Positions 33,211 through 41,738 of a stretch of DNA of 64,000 nucleotides are shown piece by piece. The first letter of the stretch is position 1, and the number at the start of each line of letters is the position of its first letter. The DNA lies in assembly GCF_910594985.1 (NCBI RefSeq), contig NZ_CAJVCE010000001.1, positions 248,001 through 312,000 on the forward strand, in the 5' to 3' direction. The position numbers and the translations under genes were made by a program. The notes under the pieces are model-generated. The model saw only the letters and a list, made by a program, of their open reading frames with translations, was not told the origin of the DNA and did no database searches. The DNA is from Paenibacillus allorhizosphaerae (GTDB lineage Bacteria; Bacillota; Bacilli; Paenibacillales; NBRC-103111).

Positions 33211-33274
33211 AAGTATTGGATATTTGTGACGCCCGTCCGGCCATCGTTTCCGACAGCTTCAACAACCTTAGAAT

Positions 33275-35431
33275 TTACTCGGAACGGTCTGTACGGAATG
33301 GACTTGCAGGCAGTCCTTCCTTATTGTATAAATTCACTTCCGGAAAGCCTTCATAAGCATAGCGCACAGCGACGGGAGCAGGAACCTTATCGCTGGATAC
33401 GACTATCCGATCCCCTTGTATGACCGCTTCGGCGTCGACGAAGCGGTAATCGGGGCCGCTCATTTTAAATCCTTTCAACCGCTCGCCTTTCGCCATCAGG
33501 CCGCCACCAATGTGCGTAAATTCAATTTCCGCCTTTCCGTTCTTCACGGTCATTGCTTTATAAATCGGCCCCATGTACTCGATCTTTTCGCCGTAAGCTA
33601 GCGCCCGGGCAATCAACGACAACCGGTAGCCGGTTTCTTTCTTGTTGCGCGGATGAATGTTATCGGATTGGCCGTTATCGATCGTTACTGCCATGCCGGT
33701 ATTCTCCGTCTTGGATAACGTGAGCAGTTGCTCATCCCGGAGCGCTGGAAATCTCGTGTTGTTGTAGCTGGATAACTGCACATAGATGAACGGAAAATCG
33801 CCTTGATTCCATTGCTTTCTCCAATCGTTCACAAGGGCGGCAAACAGCCCGCTGTAATTTTTGTCTCCGGTCGATGCGTTCTGCTCCCCCTGCCACCAGG
33901 CTACCCCTGCTATGCCATAAGGCTGCAAAGGGGCTATTCTAGCATTGTACAGCAAGGAAGGCAGCTGCCTCTTCGGTTCGGCCTTAAAGCTGAACTCTTT
34001 TACGATGTCTGGCCGCATCCACATATAAATGTCGGTTCCTCCCACCGCGGTTGAGATAAGGCCGATCGGTACGCCCAATTTCTTCTGCAGCTCAAGCCCG
34101 AAATAGTAACCGGTCGCGGAAAAATCGGCGACGCTTTCCGGGGTAGCGGCTTTCCAGCTTCCGCCGGGAACATCCCATTGCGGCTGCTCCGTCATAGTAA
34201 GCCTTGAGGAGAACAGCCTGATCTTATCATGATTGGCCTGACGTATATCCTCAGGATCGGCAATGCTTTTCATTACAAACTGCATATTGGATTGGCCGCT
34301 TAAAACCCAGACCTCTCCGACGAGAACATCCTTATACACAATCTGTTTTTGATTATTGTGCACAACCAGTTCATATGGCCCGCCGGCTTGTAATGGCGCA
34401 AGTTCAACCTTCCATTTGCCGTCTTTTACGGTCGTTTCCGCCTTCTGGCCCGCGAACTGGACCGTCACGTGTTCACCGTCCGTTCCTTTACCCCAGATCG
34501 GAATCGTTTTATTGCGCTGCAGCACCATCCGATCGGAGAAAACGGCCGGCAGAGCCAAGGCATCCTTTCCCGCGGCGGGCACATTGCCGCTCGGGGCTGC
34601 TGCTGCGAAAGCTGCTGAAGCTGCAGGACGTTTATCTTTCAAGCTATCCCATTCGCTGAAGGGATACACTTTCATCCCGCCGAACGTGACTGCGGGCTGT
34701 ACGTCGGCTGAACCCGACGTTCCGACCTGCGGCCCGACATCCGCGTTTTTCATGATGCGGTAATTGGAATTGTCCAAATAGCTGATCAGCGGTTTCTTGC
34801 CCGATTCGGGATCGTCCGGGTCGAATACATACAAATTAAGCGTTACGATGTTCTCGCTTACGTTATTGATGACGATGCGCGCCGTATACGTTTTTCCCCA
34901 CTTCATAATATAAGGCGCTTCCCGCTTGGGATCGGAAGCATTGTTGAATTCGGCCGGCGCAGCCGTATTCATAAGCTTCCACAGCAATCTCCCGTTTTCC
35001 ATACTGTATTGAAACGCATAATATTGTTTCTTCGCGAAATCTTTTGTACGCGGAATGAGCACAACTGCCGGTCTCGACGCAGCGCCCAGTTTGTCGACCT
35101 GGAACGATGTCTCAAATATGTAGTTGTCTTCCCGGATGAAAGCATCCGTTTTCAAGGCGGCGTTTGCAGGACCCGTTTGGTTGCGAACCACGAAACCTTG
35201 CGTACCCGACAAGGCAATGTCGGTACCGGATGAACGCTGCAGGAGCCATACCGGTTGACCGTCCGCTTTGGCAATCGTATTCTCGATGATGCTCTGATTC
35301 GAAAAGTCGATCGCCGTTCCAAGCGGTTTTTCAACCGGAAGAGGCGATTCGATCTCCTTCCGTGTATCCAAACATGCACTGAGCGTTCCGACAAGTAACA
35401 CTAACCATATCGATACAAACCACCGCTTCAT
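33275..35431 (-). CDS. Lipoprotein sialate O-acetylesterase with N-terminal LamG-like domain
   Basis: A 718-residue surface lipoprotein from ATG 35431 behind AGGAGGAC; lipobox LVGTLSAC. Residues about 40-260 form a concanavalin/LamG-like sandwich (IFETSFQVDKLGAASRPAVV, YYAFQYSMENGRLLWKLMNT). Residues about 290-718 are an SGNH sialate-9-O-acetylesterase domain: the Ser block WVLSGQSNMQFVMKS, the Gly block LISTAVGGTDIYMWM, GIAGVAWWQGEQNAST, and the DxxH block NGQSDNIHPRNKKETGYRLS. It removes acetyl groups from sialic acid or xylan/pectin-type glycans at the cell surface. The added sandwich domain may bind glycans. Monocistronic. Confidence 0.9.
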   Translation of the reverse strand: MKRWFVSIWLVLLVGTLSACLDTRKEIESPLPVEKPLGTAIDFSNQSIIENTIAKADGQPVWLLQRSSGTDIALSGTQGFVVRNQTGPANAALKTDAFIREDNYIFETSFQVDKLGAASRPAVVLIPRTKDFAKKQYYAFQYSMENGRLLWKLMNTAAPAEFNNASDPKREAPYIMKWGKTYTARIVINNVSENIVTLNLYVFDPDDPESGKKPLISYLDNSNYRIMKNADVGPQVGTSGSADVQPAVTFGGMKVYPFSEWDSLKDKRPAASAAFAAAAPSGNVPAAGKDALALPAVFSDRMVLQRNKTIPIWGKGTDGEHVTVQFAGQKAETTVKDGKWKVELAPLQAGGPYELVVHNNQKQIVYKDVLVGEVWVLSGQSNMQFVMKSIADPEDIRQANHDKIRLFSSRLTMTEQPQWDVPGGSWKAATPESVADFSATGYYFGLELQKKLGVPIGLISTAVGGTDIYMWMRPDIVKEFSFKAEPKRQLPSLLYNARIAPLQPYGIAGVAWWQGEQNASTGDKNYSGLFAALVNDWRKQWNQGDFPFIYVQLSSYNNTRFPALRDEQLLTLSKTENTGMAVTIDNGQSDNIHPRNKKETGYRLSLIARALAYGEKIEYMGPIYKAMTVKNGKAEIEFTHIGGGLMAKGERLKGFKMSGPDYRFVDAEAVIQGDRIVVSSDKVPAPVAVRYAYEGFPEVNLYNKEGLPASPFRTDRSE

Positions 35432-35846
35432 CGATTAAGTCCTCCTATGGCCGCGCTTCTCCCCTGCAAGGTATGAGCAAGCGGCTCTGTTCATCGGCAA
35501 ATCCACATCATTTGCATATGCGCTTCATTTTGTATCAATTCGCTTACCTCAGCATCAGCTCAATAATGTTAACGCTTCAATGTATAAATCCATATCCTAT
35601 AATCCTTGGATGAGTCTGTCTTTCCAAAGGGAGAACCACCCTGCCTATGATCATCGATATCTCGCCCGTACATGCTCGGATGATGAGATGTTCCTAAAAG
35701 CATTTTAGTACATTTTGTAACATGTGAATAGAAGAAATTTCCAACGATTGGATTTGTGGTGCAATTCGCTTGATAAGGTATGATCACGGCAGGTATGTGG
35801 CGTCAAGGTCGGATTCGTTTGGCCTAAAACAACAAATAAGGATCAG
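35432..35846. other. 415-nt gene-free stretch
   Basis: Between the esterase and the nicotianamine-synthase-like gene. It should contain the esterase promoter. A 72-codon minus-strand frame (35569-35787) has no ribosome site or recognisable features. Nothing else stands out. Confidence 0.5.
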
Positions 35847-35860
35847 CTATACGGCTGATC
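35837..35860 (-). terminator. Terminator overlapping the stop of the nicotianamine-synthase-like gene
   Basis: GGATCAGC-CGTATA-GCTGATCC on the minus strand, followed by a T-rich stretch. The stem spans the TAG stop codon. Confidence 0.72.
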
Positions 35861-36749
35861 CTGCAACGTTCTTTTGGTGTTCCAGAATGATCGTATCATA
35901 AATGCACCTGTCTCGGCGTAGAGATTTTACCTCCCAGTCGCTTAACAAGCCGACATCCAATGGATAGTTGAATAAAGATCTTAATCCGTTCCCGTACCGG
36001 ACAACGATTTTACAATCGGAAGAAACATATGCTGTTAACTCCTCCACAATTTCCAGTTTCTGCGGAACCAGCGAAGCAATAAATACGTGTGTGGCCGCCG
36101 CTAGAAATTCAGGATTCCGCAAGTGACTGTCCGAATAATGAAAGGAGTCCTGCAAACCGAGAAATTGCGCCAATTTGTTCCCGTGACGAATCGCTTCACC
36201 ATCAATATCCGTGCACAGCACTTCGGCCGACGTTTCTCTTGCCATGGTCAATGCGGAGACAGGGAACGCGCCGGCACCGATAAATAGGACTTTGGCGTTA
36301 GGGCCCATGCAAACGTATTCCTTCTCTTCCTTTACGGCAGCGGAAAGAAGCGAAAAATACAGGTTTGCATCCCGTTGCTCCGTGTATGTACGAAGAGCTT
36401 TCATTTTCTCGACCAGGCATAACGAATGTGCCGAGATTTCCCTTATTTTTTCCGAACATTGCTTTATATCTTCACGGCTTCCCCACTGTTTCCAGCGCTC
36501 TTCATTCTCCTTACAAAGGATAAATTCACAAAGGCGATCCAGCTCGTCAGTGAGAAGTTCCACTCCGTCCGGACGGCAATGAACGGCTGCCAACAGCAGG
36601 GTCAGATCCGCCTCAAACGAGGTCAAGCGACTTAGAAATTTTTCATGGCCTTCGATGTCTCTTCCCTCCCTCTCCTCCACATTCACGCTTAACTTGAACA
36701 GTTGAAGTATATGAGGAAAGGTAAGCCATCCATGTCTGAGTACGTACAC
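35847..36749 (-). CDS. Nicotianamine-synthase-like aminobutyryltransferase
   Basis: Up to 300 residues. The start is unclear: no ATG or GTG with a ribosome site fits, and a purine-rich AGGAGAGGGAGGG precedes residue 32 or so. The C-terminal two thirds form a SAM-binding Rossmann domain of the nicotianamine synthase type (KVLFIGAGAFPVSALTMARE, VLCTDIDGEAIRHGNKLAQF, THVFIASLVPQKLEIVEELT). The N-terminal part is helical. Such proteins (CntL and relatives) transfer aminobutyrate from SAM to make staphylopine- or bacillopaline-like metallophores. The usual partners, the histidine racemase CntK and the opine dehydrogenase CntM, are not in the neighbourhood. It may act alone or with distant genes. 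Confidence 0.72.
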   Translation of the reverse strand: MYVLRHGWLTFPHILQLFKLSVNVEEREGRDIEGHEKFLSRLTSFEADLTLLLAAVHCRPDGVELLTDELDRLCEFILCKENEERWKQWGSREDIKQCSEKIREISAHSLCLVEKMKALRTYTEQRDANLYFSLLSAAVKEEKEYVCMGPNAKVLFIGAGAFPVSALTMARETSAEVLCTDIDGEAIRHGNKLAQFLGLQDSFHYSDSHLRNPEFLAAATHVFIASLVPQKLEIVEELTAYVSSDCKIVVRYGNGLRSLFNYPLDVGLLSDWEVKSLRRDRCIYDTIILEHQKNVAGSAV

Positions 36750-36755
36750 TCTATT

Positions 36756-36795
36756 TAAAAAAAGAAGCTCATCGGAACAAACAGATCGGAGCTTC
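36756..36795 (-). terminator. Terminator of the truncated metallopeptidase gene
   Basis: On the minus strand GAAGCTCCGATC ... CGATGAGCTTC with a 9-nt loop, followed by TTTTTTT. Confidence 0.78.
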
Positions 36796-36797
36796 AG

Positions 36798-37361
36798 CTA
36801 TTGAAATAACCATTGCTTCACTTGTGCTTCAAAATCAGAATCTTTCCACAAAGTAACGGCGTTCATTTCACCGAGCTGCTGCATTTGGACTTGCATAAAC
36901 CAATCGCCTAAAAAATAGGCTAATCTGCTGTAGCCAAACGTTTTGCCGCCATTAATTGAAAACCACTCGCGATATAAAGAATTAGACGGAACGGTACAAT
37001 AATTTTTGGCAAACGCCTTTTTTATTTCTGCTCTGTTGGATTCGGCAAATGCTAGCCAATCCTGGCCTTGTTCATCGTATGAGAAATATATGGAAGGATG
37101 TAAACCGCCTGCTGTTTTTCGGGAGAAGTGTATAGCTGCACCTTCTTGAAAAAGCCAAACGAGCGGGCTTTCCCAATGAATTTGCGTCCAGTCGATCCCG
37201 GCGTTATTTGAAATTAGGTTATGTGCTGCATGGCCGAATTCATGGGCGACAATGACCTTAACATGATCCAGCCCGGGAGATAACTTTTCCAAAGCAAATG
37301 TAATGTTCGTCGTATGCCTATGATATGTGTAAGCATTGGAACCAAAACCGCCCCCAACAAA
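36798..37361 (-). pseudogene. DUF2268-like zinc metallopeptidase, N-terminally truncated
   Basis: The frame carries a zinc-peptidase motif HEFGHAAHN and a downstream Glu segment (PLVWLFQEGAAIHFSR), as in DUF2268 predicted Zn-dependent proteases. It is open from a TAA at 37362-37364, and the residues directly after that stop (FVGGGFGSNAYTYHR) still look like family sequence. A shortened product from TTG 37292 would be only 164 residues. Full-length relatives have a further 100 or so residues upstream, and I find no start or matching coding sequence there. I read it as a 5'-deleted gene. A terminator survives at its 3' end. Confidence 0.62.
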
Positions 37362-37408
37362 TTACGAACTTTACTGCATATGTCGCTAGGAGATCAACTG
37401 GTCATCTT

Positions 37409-38047
37409 TCAATCATGAGAGATTTTCGTCATAGTCTCCCCGTTGATGTAAAGTGCTTCGTGATCGGTAATTCTTAGAATCTCGCATTGATGCGTCGATT
37501 CAAATTGTTGAATTCTCGCTTCGATCGTTTCATCATGCGGAAATTTATCGTGTCTGCCGTAATGGGGAAACGTAATGGGTTCATGCAATCGAAGCGCGGT
37601 TAGATCATGCATACCGACGTGATTAAGATGGGGAGTAAAGTAATCGACAATTCGAATGTCCGGTCCTAAAACCACCGTACCTGCACTGATCCCTACGAGT
37701 ACTACGCCGTTTTTACTTAAACTCTCTATGATCTGATCCGCTCCGCTCCGTCTTAAATGATGCAAGAGGTGGAATGGGTTCCCCCCGCTCAAACAAATGA
37801 CGTCGTATTTGTTTAATTTATCAGCATCTTCAAATTCAATGTCTATAAATTCCACTTTACGGAATCCCATCGAGTCCAACGCTTGCTTTGCCTTTAGGGA
37901 GGGCCGAGCATGTGATTTAAGCTGGACGGCCGCGGTCGTCATGATAACAGCCGTCAATTCATTGGGGCTTCGGTCTACCAGATCGAGAAACGCTTCCGTT
38001 ATGTTGGATGTCGCAAATCCGGCAGAAGTCAATAAAATTTTCCTCAT
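37409..38047 (-). CDS. Peptidase E-like (family S51) protein
   Basis: A 212-residue protein from ATG 38047 behind GGGGGGAGAACG. The S51/class I glutaminase-like fold is recognisable from DVICLSGGNPFHLLHHLRRS and the nucleophile elbow VVLVGISAGTVVLGPDIRI, with Ser in GISAG. Peptidase E cleaves Asp-X dipeptides; family members also include cyanophycinase. The conserved His may lie in LTALRLHEPITFPHYGRHDK. The gene is between two damaged or orphan genes and the mod operon, with no obvious operon partner. Confidence 0.85.
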   Translation of the reverse strand: MRKILLTSAGFATSNITEAFLDLVDRSPNELTAVIMTTAAVQLKSHARPSLKAKQALDSMGFRKVEFIDIEFEDADKLNKYDVICLSGGNPFHLLHHLRRSGADQIIESLSKNGVVLVGISAGTVVLGPDIRIVDYFTPHLNHVGMHDLTALRLHEPITFPHYGRHDKFPHDETIEARIQQFESTHQCEILRITDHEALYINGETMTKISHD

Positions 38048-38167
38048 CGTTCTCCCCCCTCGTTACTTGTTCCTACTCGAGATGCATATCGAATAAGCCC
38101 TCTAGTCATCATAAGGGATCATTTGGCATTTGGGTAATGATAATATGCTATAAGCACATATACATAA

Positions 38168-38216
38168 AAATTATAAAACGGGATTCACAGATGATAGTGC
38201 AGTCTGTGATCCCGTA
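38168..38216 (-). terminator. Terminator of modAB
   Basis: On the minus strand ACGGGATCACAGA and TCTGTGAATCCCGT pair around an 11-nt loop, followed by TTTATAATTTTT, 50 nt after modB. Confidence 0.85.
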
Positions 38217-38266
38217 TTTCGTTGTTTACCTTTAGATTATATTTCAAAACCACTGTGTTTGCTTTA

Positions 38267-38938
38267 TCATCGACTATTTCTTTGTCTCGTAAACAGCAGT
38301 ATGACGAACGAAATGATAATGATGGAGCACGACCAGGCCCATGCCATCGTCGTATTGCCCGAATCAACCGCGACGTAAATTGCGGTCGGTATGGTTTGCG
38401 TTTTACCCGGGATATTTCCAGCGATCATAAGCGTTGCTCCAAATTCGCCAAGGCCGCGGGCAAAACCGAGAATATACGCCGAAACGAATGAAGGGGCGGT
38501 TAACGGAAGCGTGATATAACGGAACACCTGCCATTCGTTTGCCCCGGCCGAACGCGCAGCCCCCTCCAAATCGCGATCCACTGCCAGGAACCCGACCTTC
38601 ATCGTTTGATACACGAGCGGAAATGATACGACGATTGAAGCGATTACGGCGGCCCACCACGAAAAGATGACGGGTGCAGCAAAAAGCCATTCAATGAATT
38701 GACCCAACCAACTTTTTCGACCCAAAATGACTAAGAGCACAAAACCTACCACCGTCGGCGGTAGAACCAGCGGCAGCATAAACGCGGTTTCAACAAGCGT
38801 CTTGCCCGCAAACGACCTTCTCGACATCCGCCACGCCGTTCCCACACCGAGTACAACAACGACAAGACTCGATACAAACGCGACTTGCAGCGATAGCCAG
38901 ATCGGAGTCACAAATTCATGCCAATTCATGACAGCCAC
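38267..38938 (-). CDS. modB: Molybdate ABC transporter permease
   Basis: A 223-residue permease with about five to six helices. It starts at GTG 38938, two nt after the modA stop, or ATG 38929; coupling to modA is likely. The EAA loop for ATPase contact is present (DLEGAARSAGANEWQVFRYI), and GFARGLGEFGATLMIAGNIP is the classic ModB signature. It imports molybdate or tungstate with ModA. No modC ATPase gene is in the operon, which ends in a strong terminator, so the ATPase must be encoded elsewhere or shared with another transporter. Confidence 0.94.
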   Translation of the reverse strand: MAVMNWHEFVTPIWLSLQVAFVSSLVVVVLGVGTAWRMSRRSFAGKTLVETAFMLPLVLPPTVVGFVLLVILGRKSWLGQFIEWLFAAPVIFSWWAAVIASIVVSFPLVYQTMKVGFLAVDRDLEGAARSAGANEWQVFRYITLPLTAPSFVSAYILGFARGLGEFGATLMIAGNIPGKTQTIPTAIYVAVDSGNTTMAWAWSCSIIIISFVILLFTRQRNSR

Positions 38939-38940
38939 GA

Positions 38941-39789
38941 TCAGTTAAGAATCGAGAAACCGAATTTTACGAAAACGTCAATCGCTTGCTTGGACTGCAG
39001 GAACGTGTAAAAATCTTCGGCTTCTTTACGATGTTTCGTTGCTTTCACGATTCCGACCGGATATTCAACAACGGTGTACGTTTTGGGATCGACAGTAAAA
39101 GCGACTTTGAGTTTAGGGGATGTTAATGCATCCGTCTTATAGACGAATCCAACTTCAGCATTTCCCGTTTCCACATATTGAAGCACTTGCCTAACGTCTT
39201 TTGCCTGAACCATCTTGGATTGCAAGCTGTCCCACACTTTCTCGTTCGTGAGCGCTTCTTTCGCATAACTTCCTGCAGGCACGCTTTCGGGTATACCGAT
39301 CGCAACCTTTTTCACTTCCGATTTGGACAAGTCCGCGACCTTACCGATCGAAGCTTTTCCATCAGCGGAAACGACAGCCACCAGCTCGTTCGTCAGTAAT
39401 TTTTTTTGTTGATTGGCATCAATCAATTGGTTATCCACGAGAGCTTTCATGTTCTTCGCTGCGGCGGAAAGAAATAAGTCGGCAGGCGCCCCCTGCTCGA
39501 TTTGCTGCTGTAGTGCACCGGATGCGCCGAAGTTAAAATTCAACTTAACCGCAGGGTTTTTCGATTCGTAAGCCTTCTGAATATCTTTAAGCGCGTCGGT
39601 CATGCTTGCTGCAGCGGACACCGTCAACTGTACGGCTTCAGCTGGTTTTGGACTTGATGCGCCCGCGCCGGAGGTTTGTGCATTCGCATTGCCATCCGCA
39701 ATCGGTTTTTGCGTGGAACCACAGCCTGCCATCAGGAGCAATACAGACAAAAATAACAAAATCACATTACATTTAATGTATTTAAACAT
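38941..39789 (-). CDS. modA: Molybdate-binding lipoprotein
   Basis: A 282-residue lipoprotein from ATG 39789 behind AAAGGAGGGG; lipobox LLLMAGC. A low-complexity linker (residues 25-50) precedes a type II periplasmic-binding fold with ModA motifs: LTVSAAASMTDALKDIQKAY, LNFNFGASGALQQQIEQGAP, DLFLSAAAKNMKAL, and AEVGFVYKTDA. It captures molybdate or tungstate for ModB. First gene of modAB, divergent to the HTH/PBP regulator, with AT-rich inverted repeats between them. Confidence 0.94.
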   Translation of the reverse strand: MFKYIKCNVILLFLSVLLLMAGCGSTQKPIADGNANAQTSGAGASSPKPAEAVQLTVSAAASMTDALKDIQKAYESKNPAVKLNFNFGASGALQQQIEQGAPADLFLSAAAKNMKALVDNQLIDANQQKKLLTNELVAVVSADGKASIGKVADLSKSEVKKVAIGIPESVPAGSYAKEALTNEKVWDSLQSKMVQAKDVRQVLQYVETGNAEVGFVYKTDALTSPKLKVAFTVDPKTYTVVEYPVGIVKATKHRKEAEDFYTFLQSKQAIDVFVKFGFSILN

Positions 39790-39815
39790 AAATTCCCCTC
39801 CTTTGTATGATTTAG

Positions 39816-39922
39816 TTATAATTAAACATAATTATTATACATACCCTGCTATATATTGTAAACTCGATTCGTGAATACCACTTGGAATAACCATTTGTGA
39901 TATAATGAAGCATAAATTATAT
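39816..39922. promoter_or_regulatory. Divergent mod control region with two inverted repeats
   Basis: Repeat 1, ATAATTA-AACA-TAATTAT (39818-39835), lies just upstream of modA. Repeat 2, ATATAAT-N9-ATTATAT (39900-39922), lies before the regulator gene. The TATAAT/ATTATA arms recall ModE-type molybdate operators, but the regulator here is a different family. Likely binding sites of the divergent HTH protein. Confidence 0.5.
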
Positions 39923-39954
39923 GTGACGCATGCAACCACTAGGAGGATTCCGAT

Positions 39955-40905
39955 ATGTCCAGTGACATGTCCTATACAACGGAAGAAATCGCCAAACTGT
40001 TGAAAATATCCAAACTGACCGTTTATGATCTGATCAAAAAAGGCGAGCTGGTCTCCTATCGGGTCGGCAAGCAAATGCGAGTCGACGCCGCTGATCTGGA
40101 AGCTTATAAGCAGCGGACCCGAGCGGCATCGACTACGGATCGCCCTGCCGTGATCAATGAGCCCCTACGTTCCCTCTCATCCGCTCCCATGAACGGAAAC
40201 CGCCCGATCGTTATTACCGGACATGACATCGGCCTGGATATTTTGGCCAAACATATGGAGAAAAATATACCTGGCATCCGGCCTCTCCGTTCCTTTGTCG
40301 GCAGCTTGGACAGTTTGATATCGATGTACCGGGGGGAGTCCGACATCGTCAGTACCCATCTTTTGGACGGAGATACCGGCGAATACAATCTCCCCTATAT
40401 TCGGACGCTGCTTGTCGGTTCTTCTTATTTGGTCGTCAATCTGCTTTTCAGAAATGCAGGGTTATATGTCAAGCAAGGAAATCCGTTCGGGCTCAAACAA
40501 TGGTCCGACTTAAGTCAGCCGGGCTTGCGATTCGTGAATCGCGAGAAAGGTTCGGGCGCCCGGGTGCTGTTAGATGAGCAGCTCCGTCTTCACGGGATCA
40601 AACCCGAACGGTTGGTCGGATATGACAATGAACAAATCAATCACCTCGCAGTGGCATCTAAAGTGGCCTCAGATGAAGCCGATGTCGGTGTAGGCATTGA
40701 AAAAACCGCCTCCCTTGTCAAACAGATCGAGTTTATCCCTTTGATTCGGGAACGTTATGATCTGGTCATGCTTAAAAACGCGAATAACCATTACTGGATT
40801 CAATCGCTATTGCAAATTTTACAGTCCGATGTATTCAAGCAGGAGTTTCAATCGATTTCAGGTTACGACTTGTCCCGTACGGGAGAGATTTTGTTTGAAT
40901 CGTGA
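39955..40905 (+). CDS. HTH (MerR/excisionase-type) regulator with MoeA-C/ModA-like substrate-binding domain
   Basis: A 316-residue protein from ATG 39955 behind AGGAGGATT. Residues 5-55 form a MerR-like excisionase helix-turn-helix (SYTTEEIAKLLKISKLTVYD). Residues about 85-316 form a PBP-like domain (IVITGHDIGLDILAKHMEKN, FVNREKGSGARVLLDEQLRL, ADVGVGIEKTA). This type is found as the C-terminal domain of molybdopterin biosynthesis proteins and as sensor domains of molybdate regulators. The position divergent from modAB supports a role as a molybdate- or tungstate-responsive regulator of uptake, replacing ModE. It could also control the molybdenum hydroxylase operon at 20.9-26.2 kb. Confidence 0.85.
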   Translation: MSSDMSYTTEEIAKLLKISKLTVYDLIKKGELVSYRVGKQMRVDAADLEAYKQRTRAASTTDRPAVINEPLRSLSSAPMNGNRPIVITGHDIGLDILAKHMEKNIPGIRPLRSFVGSLDSLISMYRGESDIVSTHLLDGDTGEYNLPYIRTLLVGSSYLVVNLLFRNAGLYVKQGNPFGLKQWSDLSQPGLRFVNREKGSGARVLLDEQLRLHGIKPERLVGYDNEQINHLAVASKVASDEADVGVGIEKTASLVKQIEFIPLIRERYDLVMLKNANNHYWIQSLLQILQSDVFKQEFQSISGYDLSRTGEILFES

Positions 40906-40911
40906 GAAAAA

Positions 40912-40946
40912 CAAAAATGGACATTCGATGAAAACGAATGTCCACA
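40912..40946 (-). terminator. Terminator between the regulator and TIM-barrel genes
   Basis: GGACATTCG and CGAATGTCC arms around a 7-nt loop, with TTTTTGTTTTT on the minus strand. Mainly serves the minus-strand TIM-barrel gene. Confidence 0.8.
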
Positions 40947-40965
40947 TAAGCTGCTAATACGATAA

Positions 40966-41703
40966 CTAAAATCCGAATTGGTCACTTACGTATTTCCGGC
41001 TCATGATCGCGCTTACGGCAGGCGCCCGGTCGGTGCTGTCCTGCTCCACCGTCCACCAAGGCAGTTTCAGTGCCAGTACCCGTTGTAAAATCGGGCTCAG
41101 CGGGACTTCCCCTTCGCCCAGCTCTTTCCACTGTTCTCCCGCCGTGTCTTTGAGATGTACATACTTGATATGTGCCGCATACCGTTCGATGAACTCCTCC
41201 ACATTGGTTCCAGCCCGATAAACCCATGCCAGATCGGCGGCCAAATCGACGTTGTAGGTGCGCGTCAGTTCGTCAAAAAAACGATAACCGTTCTCGAATT
41301 CCCCAGCATGATTGTGATAGCATAACCGAACCTGTGCTTGGGAGCAATACTCCGATAATTCCGAAGCCAATTCGAACCATTTGCGATATTCGGGCATACG
41401 TCCCATGCTGACCAATAAATACTTGCTGCCCGCACGGTTCATACGCTCCAGCAAATCGCCCAAGACCTGCCTGCGGTCTTCGGTATCGAATGATTTGAGA
41501 TTCGCATGCAACGCAATAATCGAAATCGAATTCGCCGATGCGCAATGGAGCAATCGTTCTTCCTGCTCGATCAACATCTTGGATCTGCATTCGATTCCAT
41601 CGTATCCGGCGCGGTGCACTTCGTCAAAAACCGATTCCGGTTCTCTCTCGACCCGGTCCAATCCCCATAATCTTGCCTGAATCGCTATTTTCGGAATCGC
41701 CAT
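40966..41703 (-). CDS. Sugar phosphate isomerase/epimerase family TIM-barrel protein
   Basis: A 245-residue protein from ATG 41703 with GGAGG upstream (the frame opens at 41718). The AP-endonuclease-2-like TIM barrel is shown by EVHRAGYDGIECRSKML, VRLCYHNHAGEFENGYRFFD (His/Glu metal ligands) and IKYVHLKDTAGEQWKELGEG. These enzymes isomerise or epimerise keto- and inosose-type sugars using a divalent metal. It lies 35 nt downstream of a solute-binding protein gene and may form an operon with it. Substrate unknown; it is one of three such enzymes in the region. Confidence 0.88.
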   Translation of the reverse strand: MAIPKIAIQARLWGLDRVEREPESVFDEVHRAGYDGIECRSKMLIEQEERLLHCASANSISIIALHANLKSFDTEDRRQVLGDLLERMNRAGSKYLLVSMGRMPEYRKWFELASELSEYCSQAQVRLCYHNHAGEFENGYRFFDELTRTYNVDLAADLAWVYRAGTNVEEFIERYAAHIKYVHLKDTAGEQWKELGEGEVPLSPILQRVLALKLPWWTVEQDSTDRAPAVSAIMSRKYVSDQFGF

Positions 41704-41738
41704 CGTTCCTACCTCCAAACTTATTTTGCCTCGACCGG

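Noticed and set aside
35569-35787. 72-codon minus-strand frame
   Set aside because: No ribosome site, no hydrophobic or domain pattern, biased amino acid content; probably chance in a 415-nt spacer.
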